NCBI GenBank assembly: GCA_947459295.1
Contig: CANHCY010000008.1
Span: 1 to 64,000 of the forward strand
Direction: 5' to 3'
Origin: Chitinophagaceae bacterium
GTDB lineage: Bacteria; Bacteroidota; Bacteroidia; Chitinophagales; Chitinophagaceae
DNA: 64,000 bases
The first letter of the stretch is position 1; each line of letters starts with the position of its first letter. Shown piece after piece: positions 36,164 through 45,338 of the stretch. The position numbers and the translations under genes are program-made. Under the pieces are notes generated by a model. It did no database searches. It had not been told where the DNA came from and saw nothing but the letters and a program-made list of their open reading frames with translations.

Positions 36164-36352
36164 ATGCATGTTTTAGTTTATTACTTACTTTTTATTGGCA
36201 TCCTACTTTTTGGTAGCAGCTCATACGCAAGCAGTTACACTAATGATGACATAGAAGCACTTACCAAACTTATTGCAAACCCAATACTGCTTGTTCCAAT
36301 AGCACTGGTTTCAATTCTTTACCTAGCCATAAAGCGCTTTAAAAAAAATTAG
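36164..36352 (+). CDS. 62-residue membrane peptide next to bicarbonate transporter
   Basis: A small protein with an N-terminal hydrophobic segment (VYYLLFIGILLFGSSSYA, signal peptide or helix), a short polar stretch (SYTNDDIEALTKLI) and a second hydrophobic segment (ILLVPIALVSILYLAI) followed by basic KRFKKN, giving a cytoplasmic C-terminus. It lies 25 bp before the SbtA-type gene and shares its orientation and presumed LysR control. It does not resemble the PII-like SbtB. A role as an accessory subunit is a guess. Confidence 0.6.
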   Translation: MHVLVYYLLFIGILLFGSSSYASSYTNDDIEALTKLIANPILLVPIALVSILYLAIKRFKKN

Positions 36353-36377
36353 CACATATACGCATTTAAATACAGCC

Positions 36378-37334
36378 ATGAATTTTAGCTTACTATTAGA
36401 GAATTTAACAAATCCAGCACTACTCTTCTTTATTCTAGGTATCGTATCGGTACTCATAAAAAGCGACCTGTCCATACCAGATCATACTTCTAAATTTATT
36501 TCTTTGTATTTACTGTTCTCGATTGGATTTAAAGGAGGGCAAGAATTATCACACGAAAACTTTGATCAGGCGCTAGTTATCAAATTATTTTTTGGATTTG
36601 CACTGTCGATATTCATCCCACTTTATACTTTTTTTTTACTTAAACGTAAACTTAATATATACGATGCCGCAGCGATTGCAGCGGCCTATGGCAGTGTGAG
36701 CGCCGTTACGTTTGTTACCGCTGTAACGTATATTGAACTTAAAGGCTATCCGGTTAGCGGCCACATGGTTGCTATTATGGCATTAATGGAGTTTCCGGCA
36801 ATTATAATTTCGATCTTTTTAATGTCCATTTTTGATCAACAAAAAGAACAACGAATAGGCGGTCTTGTCAAACATGCTTTAACAAATGGAAGCGTTGTGA
36901 TGATTTTAGGAAGTTTAATTATTGGGTTTTTAGCCAATCCACTTCAAGCCGAAGGTATTAGACCCTTTACAACCGACATATTTAAAGGATTTTTATCGAT
37001 TTTTCTTTTAAACATGGGCATCGTAAGTGGAAGCAAATTAAAAGATTTGTTCAATTATGGCGTTACTCCTTTCTTATTTGCAACCATCGTGCCACTTTTT
37101 AACGGCTGCGTTGTAGCTTACATTAGCCACTTTATAACACGTGACACTTCTGATCAATTTATATTTTCAATATTGGCTGCCAGCGCCTCCTATATTGCTG
37201 TTCCAGCCGCCATGAAAATTGCTGCCCCTAAATCAAATCCAGGCTTATTTATTCCAATGGCCCTAGCCATCACTTTCCCAATTAATATAACAATCGGCAT
37301 GCCTTTGTATTATTTTATCATTAGCGTGTTCTAA
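36378..37334 (+). CDS. Sodium-dependent bicarbonate transporter (SbtA-type permease)
   Basis: A 318-residue inner-membrane protein with about ten helices. Family features include the SIGFKGGQEL segment, AAAIAAAYGSVSAVTFVTA (the substrate-binding first repeat) and its counterpart LAASASYIAVPAAMKIAAPKSNPGLFIPMALAITFP near the C-terminus. In cyanobacteria SbtA imports bicarbonate with sodium. Related genes occur in heterotrophs, where they may feed anaplerotic carboxylases. The divergent LysR gene is its likely regulator. No SbtB-like gene is present nearby. Confidence 0.85.
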   Translation: MNFSLLLENLTNPALLFFILGIVSVLIKSDLSIPDHTSKFISLYLLFSIGFKGGQELSHENFDQALVIKLFFGFALSIFIPLYTFFLLKRKLNIYDAAAIAAAYGSVSAVTFVTAVTYIELKGYPVSGHMVAIMALMEFPAIIISIFLMSIFDQQKEQRIGGLVKHALTNGSVVMILGSLIIGFLANPLQAEGIRPFTTDIFKGFLSIFLLNMGIVSGSKLKDLFNYGVTPFLFATIVPLFNGCVVAYISHFITRDTSDQFIFSILAASASYIAVPAAMKIAAPKSNPGLFIPMALAITFPINITIGMPLYYFIISVF

Positions 37335-37386
37335 TTATAAAATAAAAATTAACTTGTATTCAAGAAATCACTTGAAACAAGCCCAT

Positions 37387-38709
37387 ATGAAAAAGTTGAT
37401 ATTTACCGGTCTACTATTTTTATGCGTACAACTAAATGCGCAAGTACTTCCACTCCGCCAGCAAGCTACCGTAATTGATGAAGTCCTTTCTGATCGACTC
37501 AATAATTTATTGCCGTTACTCATGGAAAAGAATGGTATAGATATGTGGGTGCTTATTACTAGAGAGTACAACGAAGACCCGATTGTAAAAACCATGTTAC
37601 CAGCCACCTGGATTAGCGCGAGAAGAAGGACAATCCTTGTTTTTTATTATAATCCTCAAACTAAAACCTATAAAAAGCTAGCAGTAGCACGCTATAGTGT
37701 TGGAAACGAAATTAAAGCAGCCTGGGACATGAAAGCCCATCCAGACCAGTGGGATGCATTAACAGCAATCGTTACGCAGTATCAACCTAAAAAAATTGGA
37801 ATCAATACCTCCACTGATTTTGGCCACGCCGATGGTTTAGACCACACCGAATATGAAACATTTAAACAAAAAATACCTGCAAGCTATCAATCTAAACTTG
37901 TTTCGTCAGAACCATTAGCGGTTGCATGGCTAGAAACTAGAACCGAAAGAGAAATGCAGTTTTATCCGCAGCTTATTAAAATGAGTAAGGATATTATTGC
38001 CAAGGGTTTTAGCAGCAAAGTAATTACCCCAGGCATTACCACCACCGAAGACCTAGTATGGTGGTACCGTCAAGAAATTATTAAAAGAGGTTTTACAACT
38101 TGGTTTCACCCTTCTGTAGAAATACAACGCAATGATTCGGTAGCATTTGATCACTTAACAGCCTTTACCAGCAAGGGCTACAATGGTAAAGACATTATTA
38201 TGCAAGGTGATTTACTACACGTAGACTTTGGTATTACTTATTTGCGCTTAAATACAGATATTCAGGAGCACGCTTACGTTTTAAAACCTAATGAAACAAA
38301 CGCTCCCCTTTATTTACAAAAAGCATTGGAAACCGGCAACCGTTTACAAGATATTTTAACTAGTCAGTTTCAAGAAAATAAAACAGGCAATCAAATTTTA
38401 GCAAGCGCTCTAGCACAAGCTAAAAAAGAAAATATCAATGCTACTATTTACACACACCCTATTGGCTTTCATGGTCACGCAGCAGGACCTGCTATTGGTA
38501 TGTGGGATATGCAAGAAGGTGTGCCGGGTACTGGCGATTTTCCCATGCACTTAAAAACAGCTTATTCTATTGAACTAAATGCAGCTGTTGAAATTAAAGA
38601 ATGGAAAAAAACCATTCGCATCATGCTAGAACAAGATGGTTATTTTGATGAAAATGGATTTAGATATATTGGTGGCAGACAAACCAAATTGCACCTTGTA
38701 GGAAAATAA
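37387..38709 (+). CDS. Exported M24-family metallopeptidase (Xaa-Pro aminopeptidase-like)
   Basis: A protein of about 440 residues with a signal peptide (MKKLIFTGLLFLCVQLNAQ). The ATG at 37387 is preferred to an in-frame TTG at 37354 because it begins that signal exactly. The pita-bread metal site is traceable: HVDFGITYLRLNTD gives two Asp ligands, HPIGFHGHAAGP the His, and SIELNAAVEIKEW plus the later region the Glu residues. An N-terminal creatinase-like domain precedes it. It probably trims proline-containing peptides in the periplasm. It abuts the convergent PepSY gene with no gap. Confidence 0.85.
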   Translation: MKKLIFTGLLFLCVQLNAQVLPLRQQATVIDEVLSDRLNNLLPLLMEKNGIDMWVLITREYNEDPIVKTMLPATWISARRRTILVFYYNPQTKTYKKLAVARYSVGNEIKAAWDMKAHPDQWDALTAIVTQYQPKKIGINTSTDFGHADGLDHTEYETFKQKIPASYQSKLVSSEPLAVAWLETRTEREMQFYPQLIKMSKDIIAKGFSSKVITPGITTTEDLVWWYRQEIIKRGFTTWFHPSVEIQRNDSVAFDHLTAFTSKGYNGKDIIMQGDLLHVDFGITYLRLNTDIQEHAYVLKPNETNAPLYLQKALETGNRLQDILTSQFQENKTGNQILASALAQAKKENINATIYTHPIGFHGHAAGPAIGMWDMQEGVPGTGDFPMHLKTAYSIELNAAVEIKEWKKTIRIMLEQDGYFDENGFRYIGGRQTKLHLVGK

Positions 38710-39480
38710 TTAGGAAGTCTGCTTTTTTCTAAATCTTTTCGATGAGGTAAAATAAAGCAAGAATCCTGACAAAACTGTTACAAGTCCAAAAATTGAAAAG
38801 GCCCTTAACAGTATATTTCCAAAATTATCTCTGCCGTTATAGTCCATGGTGTGAAGCATCCATAAAAAGTCAAATACACGCCACTTATCATTTCTAAATT
38901 TTTGAACTGTACCAAGTTCGGAAGCTACATAAACAGTAGTTTTAGAAGCATGCTCAAAACTTATTGCGTATGCAGGTAATTCACCAGAACGGTATTCGTG
39001 ATGGGGATGAATACTATCGACTTTTTCTACCTTAACTACTTTGGCGTCATCGGCAAAATGTCTTTTGGCAACAGCGACGGCTTCATCTTTAGAGAGTGGT
39101 GCACGCAAAATGCCTGTTTGAGCATCTGCCAAATGATTCATTAATTGAGCATGATTAGTATGCGTACCCATATCATGTAATGCAGAAACACACCTAATTT
39201 GATAAAAGGGTTTTCCTAAAATATCTATGAGTTGAATAGATACCAGCGAATCAATTTTATGATTTTGCTTAATTGCATCAAGTGCTATAGTTGGCGAAAC
39301 CAGTTGAATACCCGAACTAAGCAGTGGCACTCTTTTGCGAAGCATATCACCGTGCACTTCATCTATATTATTCCAACTAAAATATAAACCGCCAATTGTC
39401 CAAAGCATAAATTGAATACCAAGTAATACTCCAAGTATTCTGTGTGATTTTCTGATGTAATACTGCTTACTTTTTGCCAT
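38710..39480 (-). CDS. PepSY-associated membrane protein
   Basis: A 256-residue membrane protein with one N-terminal helix (ILGVLLGIQFMLWTIGGLYFSW), a periplasmic region holding a PepSY-like stretch (about 130-195; KDEAVAVAKRHFADDAKVVKVEKVD) and a C-terminal helix (IFGLVTVLSGFLLYF). This is the PepSY-TM arrangement often found with iron or redox functions. It is the last gene of a minus-strand unit that starts with an exported methyltransferase and a zinc alcohol dehydrogenase. Its specific role is unknown. Confidence 0.78.
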   Translation of the reverse strand: MAKSKQYYIRKSHRILGVLLGIQFMLWTIGGLYFSWNNIDEVHGDMLRKRVPLLSSGIQLVSPTIALDAIKQNHKIDSLVSIQLIDILGKPFYQIRCVSALHDMGTHTNHAQLMNHLADAQTGILRAPLSKDEAVAVAKRHFADDAKVVKVEKVDSIHPHHEYRSGELPAYAISFEHASKTTVYVASELGTVQKFRNDKWRVFDFLWMLHTMDYNGRDNFGNILLRAFSIFGLVTVLSGFLLYFTSSKRFRKKQTS

Positions 39481-39506
39481 TTTACTAATTTACAAATTTT
39501 TGATTA

Positions 39507-40520
39507 CTATTCAAAAACAACCATAGCCTTTACTACCCCAGTAGCTGGATTAAGCCAGCTTTCAAAATGATCGGCGACCTCTGTAAATGACACTTTGTGT
39601 GTTATAAGGCTAGACGGCTTTACAAGCCCTTTTTGAATACAATCAATAACGTAATTAAAATCTTGTGTATTGGCATTTCTGCTACTCATTAAAGTAGCTT
39701 CTCTTTTATGAAATTCGGGATGACTAAAACTAATATGCTCTTTTTGTAAACCCACTAGCACATAACGTCCGCCATGTGCTAAATAAGCAAAGGCGTTGTT
39801 TATTGCGTTTAAATTACCTGTTGCATCCATAACAACGGTAGGCATGTCGTTACCCGTAATTTGTTTACAAACATCCTCTACATTTTGGGTTAACGGATTA
39901 ATCGTATGTTTTATATCTAGTAGATTTTTACAAAAATCTAACCTGCTATCATTTACATCTACCATAATTACCTGAGCCCCATCAATTTTAGCAAACGCTG
40001 CGATACCAAGGCCTATAGGGCCTGCGCCCATTACATAAACAAATTCGTTAGGCGCAATATTTGCTCTTTTTACAGCATGCGCACCAATAGCCAGTGGCTC
40101 TACAAGTGCTAATTCGTCTAGGCTTAAACCACCGCTTTTTACAAGTGCATTATCAGGTACAGTAACAAACTCACGCATGCCTCCGTCTATATGAACACCA
40201 AAAACTTTCATTTTAACGCAGCAGTTATACTTACCTGTTTTACAGGCAATACACTGTCCACAATGCATATAAGGAATTATAGTAACCTTATCGCCCGCAG
40301 TAAATCCAACCGCTTTTGTTTCAACGATAGTAGCTGCAAGTTCATGTCCTAAAATTCGCGGATAATTAAAATAAGGTTGCGTGCCTTCGTACGCATGCAA
40401 ATCTGTTCCACAAATCCCAATACGCTCTATTTTTAAAAGTGTTTCTCCCTCACATGCTACAGGCATTGAAGCGACAGTGTAATCAAATTGATGCGGTGTT
40501 GTACAAACGAGGGCTTTCAT
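39507..40520 (-). CDS. Zinc-dependent alcohol/polyol dehydrogenase (MDR superfamily)
   Basis: A 337-residue medium-chain dehydrogenase. The catalytic zinc ligands are visible as GICGTD (C37) and GHE (H59, E60); the structural zinc loop is CGQCIACKTGKYNCC; and the nucleotide-binding glycine motif is GAGPIGLG near 165. A D-acidic residue at the end of the next strand (VMVDVNDSR) suggests NAD preference. The closest functional group is L-gulonate, galactitol or sorbitol-type dehydrogenases. It is cytosolic and lies 9 bp downstream of the methyltransferase gene. Confidence 0.88.
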   Translation of the reverse strand: MKALVCTTPHQFDYTVASMPVACEGETLLKIERIGICGTDLHAYEGTQPYFNYPRILGHELAATIVETKAVGFTAGDKVTIIPYMHCGQCIACKTGKYNCCVKMKVFGVHIDGGMREFVTVPDNALVKSGGLSLDELALVEPLAIGAHAVKRANIAPNEFVYVMGAGPIGLGIAAFAKIDGAQVIMVDVNDSRLDFCKNLLDIKHTINPLTQNVEDVCKQITGNDMPTVVMDATGNLNAINNAFAYLAHGGRYVLVGLQKEHISFSHPEFHKREATLMSSRNANTQDFNYVIDCIQKGLVKPSSLITHKVSFTEVADHFESWLNPATGVVKAMVVFE

Positions 40521-40529
40521 ATACTTACA

Positions 40530-41234
40530 TTACTGTTTTGTAAACACCATACAGTGTTGCCATGGAAGGTTGTCCATATTTTTTTCAAATATAAAGCCTG
40601 CCGCTTTTAATTCTTTAACGGACTGCTTTTCACTCATTTTATGAATGGTTTTAATTGGCACAGTAAGGTCTTCGGCTCTAAATTCTACAAGTACCAATTT
40701 GCCGCCAGGCTTTAAAGCGGAGCGCATAGACAATGCCATTTCATAAGGAAAAGAAAACTCGTGGTAAACGTCAACCAATAAAATAATGTCGACCGTATTT
40801 TCAGGTAGCGCAACATTTTTTTCTGTACTTAATACCGGCACAATGCGGGATAGTTTTTCCTGCTTAATTCTTGCGTTTAAATAGGCAATCATTTCTGGTT
40901 CCACATCCACTGCAAACACTTTACCATTCCCTACCATTTTTGAAATTAAAGTACTATGGTAGCCGCTACCCGCGCCAATATCTGCAACAACCATACCTGG
41001 TTTTACCGATAAATTTTTTAAAAGTTGCGTTGTATTCTCTTCCATTTCGCGCTCCTCTCTTTCAAGCCAATCAATACCGTAATGACTCATTACTTGGGCA
41101 ATTTGCCTACCCATATACCATTTATTTATTCCATTTGGATCACCTGGCTTTATGGTATAACGTTCCTGACATTTTAAACTTATAGAAAACTGCAAAGCAG
41201 CAAAAAACAATACAAAAAAAACAGATTTTTTCAT
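40530..41234 (-). CDS. Class I SAM-dependent methyltransferase with signal peptide
   Basis: A 234-residue Rossmann-fold methyltransferase. Motif I is VADIGAGSGYHS (about 83-94), the acidic motif II residue follows in FAVDVEPEM, and post-I elements (NTVDIILLVDVYHEF; LKPGGKLVLVEFR) are complete. Unusually, the N-terminus MKKSVFFVLFFAALQFSISL is a good export signal. Such proteins recur in Bacteroidota and Proteobacteria with no assigned substrate. SAM is normally cytosolic, so the enzyme may instead be membrane-anchored facing inside. It heads the unit with the dehydrogenase and PepSY genes. Confidence 0.82.
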   Translation of the reverse strand: MKKSVFFVLFFAALQFSISLKCQERYTIKPGDPNGINKWYMGRQIAQVMSHYGIDWLEREEREMEENTTQLLKNLSVKPGMVVADIGAGSGYHSTLISKMVGNGKVFAVDVEPEMIAYLNARIKQEKLSRIVPVLSTEKNVALPENTVDIILLVDVYHEFSFPYEMALSMRSALKPGGKLVLVEFRAEDLTVPIKTIHKMSEKQSVKELKAAGFIFEKNMDNLPWQHCMVFTKQ

Positions 41235-41407
41235 AAGGACCTTGATTACAATAATTCAACAAATAAATATGATATTCAATCGATTAGAGCTGAAAATATT
41301 AAATCGAAAGATTAACAACTATTAGATATGAATATACAATGAAAAGTGCATTCTAATATACAATTTAATTTTTATATAAGATTTTACGTATATTCATTGA
41401 AAAAATT

Positions 41408-42547
41408 ATGAAAAAGTTTTTTAACAACATGGAAGAACGCTTCGTTTTTCCAATTGGAAGAAGATCATGGCAAATTCTATCATTACTTGGTTTAATTGTA
41501 TTATCACTTAGTGTCTTATATTTTGTCGTGAACTCAACGCCAACATCAAGAGAAAACGTGAGTGTAAGCAAAGCTGAAGTTATAGGAGATAAAGTTGATA
41601 CCGCTTCAACAGTAGTTGAAAGCAAAACTGCAATATGCTCCGACCAAGATTATAAAATATGGCTAGACACACTAAAAAAAGATTTACCTAACAGTGAATG
41701 GGTAAAATTAGGCGACTCAACTGAACCATACCTTGAATATGTTAAAGACGAATACGGATCTTACATTCAAGACAGTGAGGGTAATTTTCAATCTTATGAA
41801 AAAAGAGACTTTACACCAAATCCAATGGCAATACCAAATGTATTAGAAGCAATCTATACAAGTAAAGGATTTGACTCTAGTAGTTATTGTGAAAAAATTG
41901 AAATTATAAAAGCATTACACTTTTTAAATAAAAAAACAGAAAAAAATTTCCTAGAAAAAGAAGGGATATACTATTATGGATCAGGTATCGCTGAATTACC
42001 CTCAACGAATTTGATCATTTTAGAAAAATCTTTTGTCTTAAAAACCGCGATTGAATTATCGGATAAAAAAATAAGTAATCTAGACGATTTGAATGAAGCT
42101 TGGCGATATATTAGATACATATCAACAAACAGTGTTTCGGATAAACACGTAGATCTAGCAATTACTACAATTAAAGCACATAGCGAACTAAAAAAGAAAG
42201 AGTATCCGTCAAATAAATATTTTGACATTGCAGAAATGGTTTTCAATTCTAATTTAAAAATCGAAGACTTGTCATCTGCTATTGAAGACTTTAATAAAGA
42301 AATCGCTTTTTATGATACCAATGATTTATATAATTCATTAAGGAAATTCTTAAAATTATATGAAGAAAAAGTTGAAAGAGCAGAAGAGAAAAAAGAAATG
42401 AAAAGAATCGAAAAAAGTCTTCATAGAACACAGTCGTTAACTTATGCAGCTGGTGCATTTTTAGCAATTGTTGCTATCGCCTCCATACTGCTGTTATTTT
42501 CAATTCAATCTTTATTAAAAAATCACGTGGGCAAAAAACCTGAATAA
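41408..42547 (+). CDS. Membrane protein of unknown function with two terminal helices
   Basis: A 379-residue AT-rich gene. One hydrophobic helix lies near the N-terminus (about 24-42, ILSLLGLIVLSLSVLYFVV) and one near the C-terminus (about 347-368, AGAFLAIVAIASILLLFSI), with a charged helical stretch rich in Glu/Lys before the latter that could be a coiled coil. The roughly 300 residues between are mostly polar and acidic and would face the periplasm. No family is recognised. It stands alone and ends at a clear terminator. Base composition resembles the 47-58 kb block more than its neighbours. Confidence 0.7.
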   Translation: MKKFFNNMEERFVFPIGRRSWQILSLLGLIVLSLSVLYFVVNSTPTSRENVSVSKAEVIGDKVDTASTVVESKTAICSDQDYKIWLDTLKKDLPNSEWVKLGDSTEPYLEYVKDEYGSYIQDSEGNFQSYEKRDFTPNPMAIPNVLEAIYTSKGFDSSSYCEKIEIIKALHFLNKKTEKNFLEKEGIYYYGSGIAELPSTNLIILEKSFVLKTAIELSDKKISNLDDLNEAWRYIRYISTNSVSDKHVDLAITTIKAHSELKKKEYPSNKYFDIAEMVFNSNLKIEDLSSAIEDFNKEIAFYDTNDLYNSLRKFLKLYEEKVERAEEKKEMKRIEKSLHRTQSLTYAAGAFLAIVAIASILLLFSIQSLLKNHVGKKPE

Positions 42548-42557
42548 TATCTTAGTT

Positions 42558-42585
42558 AAAAAGCGAGGGAATTCCCTCGCTTTTT
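42558..42585. terminator. Rho-independent terminator, palindromic
   Basis: A perfect 12-bp stem AAAAAGCGAGGG / CCCTCGCTTTTT around an AATT loop, 10 nt after the stop codon of the preceding gene. The A and T tracts flanking the GC-rich core would let it act in both directions. Confidence 0.92.
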
Positions 42586-42701
42586 ATTTATAGCAATAAT
42601 TCGCATAAATTCCTAAGCAAAAGACTCAAGAACATATTTAAGGCTAGAACATAAAGTATCGATTTATACCGATTTTCAGCACGATTTTCGTAATTTGTAA
42701 T

Positions 42702-44156
42702 ATGTCTAATTACAAATATGCCTCTATATTTAGGGCACTTACTCTACTCCCTTTTTTAATCCTGTCTATTATTGCTAATGGGCAAAAACCCAATATCATT
42801 TATATCCTAACCGACGACCTTGGTTATGGTGATGTTAGCGCTTACAATAACAAATCTAAAATTGCAACTCCGTGGATTGATGCATTAGCAAAAGAAGGCA
42901 TGCTTTTTACAGATGCGCATTCTAATTCGTCGGTATGTACGCCTACTAGATATGGTATACTAACGGGCCAATATGCATGGCGAACCAGTTTAAAAAATGG
43001 TGTTTTATGGAGTTATGACAAGCCCTTAATTACACCGGATCAATTAACAGTAGCACAATTATTAAAAAATAACGGATACCAAACAGCATGCATTGGTAAA
43101 TGGCATTTAGGTTTAGACTGGACTAAACAAACGAGTGGAGAAATTGATTTTACAAAGCCCGTTAATGGCGGCCCCACACAAATTGGATTTGATTATTTTT
43201 ATGGCATAACGGCCTCACTAGATATCCCACCCTATTTTTATATTGATGGTAATAAAATTACGGCTACCCGCATAGACAGCATTCAAGAACAAGGTGGGCA
43301 AGGGTTTTGGCGCGCAGGACCTATTGGTAATGATTTTAAACACCAAGACGTACTAGATACTTTTGTAAGTAAATCTATTCAGTACATTAGCAAAGCTTCT
43401 AAACAAAAAGATCCTTTTTTTTTGTATTTAGCACTTGCGTCTCCACATACGCCTATACTTCCTTCTAGTAATTATAAAAGTACAACTGCTACCAATGCCT
43501 ATGGCGATTTTGTAAAAATGACAGATGCTAAAATTGGTGAAATACTTCAGTATTTAAAAGACAATAACCTAGATAAAAATACAATGATTATTTTTACCAG
43601 TGATAATGGATGTTCTCCATCTGCAAATTTTAAAGAATTACGTGAAAAAGGACATGACCCAAGTGCCGGATTTAGAGGTGCTAAAGCTGATATCTACGAG
43701 GGTGGCCACCGTGTTCCCTTTATTGTAAAATGGCCTGGTCATGTAAAAGCAACCAGCATAAACAATGCCACTATTTGTCTTACCGATTTTATGGCTACCT
43801 GTTCGGACTTACTAAACACAAATTTGCAAAACAACGCGGGTCAAGATAGCTATAGCCTTCTTCCATTACTTACTCCATCCAAAAAAACGGCTTACCAAAG
43901 AACCAGCACTGTTCATCACTCTATAGATGGCTATTTTGCCATCAGAAAAGGAGATTGGAAACTAGCTATTTGCAGAGGTTCCGGCGGATGGAGTGCGCCA
44001 ACAGAAAATCAGGCGACAAAAAATAATATGCCAGCTGTACAACTATATAATTTAAAAGAAGATCCTTCCGAACAAAATAATGTGTATGCAAAATATCCAG
44101 AAATGGTGCGCGCACTAACCGAGGAGCTTGAAAAAATAAAAGGAATTAAAAAGTAA
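42702..44156 (+). CDS. Exported S1-family sulfatase
   Basis: A 484-residue sulfatase with a signal peptide (cleavage after IIANG). The formylglycine motif is SVCTPTRYGILTGQ with C79 as the residue matured to formylglycine. Metal ligands are seen in ILTDDLGYGD (D38, D39) and IFTSDNG near 300. GKWHLG supplies the usual Lys/His pair. It removes sulfate esters, most likely from a polysaccharide, since a GH43/117-like gene, an SGNH esterase and an alpha/beta esterase follow in one operon. The substrate position is not predictable. A maturase gene is not in the window. Confidence 0.92.
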   Translation: MSNYKYASIFRALTLLPFLILSIIANGQKPNIIYILTDDLGYGDVSAYNNKSKIATPWIDALAKEGMLFTDAHSNSSVCTPTRYGILTGQYAWRTSLKNGVLWSYDKPLITPDQLTVAQLLKNNGYQTACIGKWHLGLDWTKQTSGEIDFTKPVNGGPTQIGFDYFYGITASLDIPPYFYIDGNKITATRIDSIQEQGGQGFWRAGPIGNDFKHQDVLDTFVSKSIQYISKASKQKDPFFLYLALASPHTPILPSSNYKSTTATNAYGDFVKMTDAKIGEILQYLKDNNLDKNTMIIFTSDNGCSPSANFKELREKGHDPSAGFRGAKADIYEGGHRVPFIVKWPGHVKATSINNATICLTDFMATCSDLLNTNLQNNAGQDSYSLLPLLTPSKKTAYQRTSTVHHSIDGYFAIRKGDWKLAICRGSGGWSAPTENQATKNNMPAVQLYNLKEDPSEQNNVYAKYPEMVRALTEELEKIKGIKK

Positions 44157-44165
44157 AAGACAGCA

Positions 44166-45338
44166 ATGAAACCATACCTAACATTATTCGTTTTATGTTG
44201 TACACTATTGAATGCGATTGCTCAAAAAAAGAGTACAGATAACCTCAATATAAATAGCAGCATTACCCCTATTGATTCGTCCAATATTTTTATTGACCCT
44301 GGCTATTATATTTGGTGCGGCAGTAGTATTTTAGGTGAAGATGGCAAGTACTATTTATTTTATGCCCGCTGGCCACACGGACCAAGAGCAAAAGATGATG
44401 ATAGCCTAAACCATATTTTTGATGGATTTAAAGGTTGGCAAAAGTATTCCGAAATTGCAATTGCTGTTTCAGAAAAACCTACTGGCCCTTACAAACATGT
44501 TAAAACAATTTTGAAAGGAAATTTTAACCAACAAAGATGGGACAGGTATACTTTTCACAATCCTCAAGTGAATTATTTTAATGGTCAATATTATTTGTAC
44601 TTTATTAGCAACAGTTTTAATGATAATATGCATTTTACTAAAACACTTGCTACAGAGCAGCTTCACTGGTACAAGTACAATTGCACACAACGCATTGGTA
44701 TGGCATCTTCACCTAGTATTGCAGGTTTTTTAAATGGATCCTTTTATCAAAAACCAGAACATCTCGTAATGCCAGATAGCATTAGAACTTTTGAAGTTAC
44801 TGTTAACCCCTCGATATGCAAAGGACCAGATGGCCGTTATTATATGATGTATAAATCAAGAAAGCCCGACTTAGGGCATATGACTTTTTGGATGGCCGTA
44901 GCAAACAAGCCAGAAGGACCGTTTACCTATTATAGTGAAGTGAGTTCTAGTGCAGAAATGGCATCCGAAGACCCTTATTTATGGTATGATAAAAAACGTA
45001 AAAGATTTTATGCCATTGCGAAATACTTTTCTGCAAAAGGAAAAGCCAATACCGAATTTGGTTCTCTTATTTTACTTACCTCTATAGATGGAAAAGATTG
45101 GAGTATGGCCAATTCATTTTTAGTATCGCCACGCAAGCTAAGTTTTAACAACGGAACAGAAATAAAACTCGCACATTTAGAAAGACCGTTTTTATTATTT
45201 GATAAAAAAGGAAATATGCAAGGCTTATTTGGTGCTGCAGCAGTTAAAAGCCCGTTCAATAATAAAACAACACTGGTTAAACCAGAAGAAAATACTTTTA
45301 ATGTACATATCCCTTTACAATTAAATATACTTCAATGA
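44166..45338 (+). CDS. Exported five-bladed propeller glycosidase (GH43/GH117-like)
   Basis: A 390-residue protein with a signal peptide (cleavage after NAIAQ). The blades repeat short YYLFYARW, YYLYFISN, YYMMYKSR and RFYAIAKYF segments, characteristic of the GH-F/GH-J propeller group. Candidate catalytic acids lie in NIFIDPGYYIWCGSS, the typical N-terminal base position, and in a DPYLWYD segment. Action on alpha-linked sugars of plant or algal polysaccharides is likely; the exact family needs a profile search. It starts 9 bp after the sulfatase and overlaps the next gene by 4 bp. Confidence 0.72.
   Translation: MKPYLTLFVLCCTLLNAIAQKKSTDNLNINSSITPIDSSNIFIDPGYYIWCGSSILGEDGKYYLFYARWPHGPRAKDDDSLNHIFDGFKGWQKYSEIAIAVSEKPTGPYKHVKTILKGNFNQQRWDRYTFHNPQVNYFNGQYYLYFISNSFNDNMHFTKTLATEQLHWYKYNCTQRIGMASSPSIAGFLNGSFYQKPEHLVMPDSIRTFEVTVNPSICKGPDGRYYMMYKSRKPDLGHMTFWMAVANKPEGPFTYYSEVSSSAEMASEDPYLWYDKKRKRFYAIAKYFSAKGKANTEFGSLILLTSIDGKDWSMANSFLVSPRKLSFNNGTEIKLAHLERPFLLFDKKGNMQGLFGAAAVKSPFNNKTTLVKPEENTFNVHIPLQLNILQ

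Noticed and set aside
37354-37386. Upstream TTG start for the M24 peptidase
   Set aside because: The ATG at 37387 begins a standard signal peptide; the extra eleven residues would precede and spoil it.
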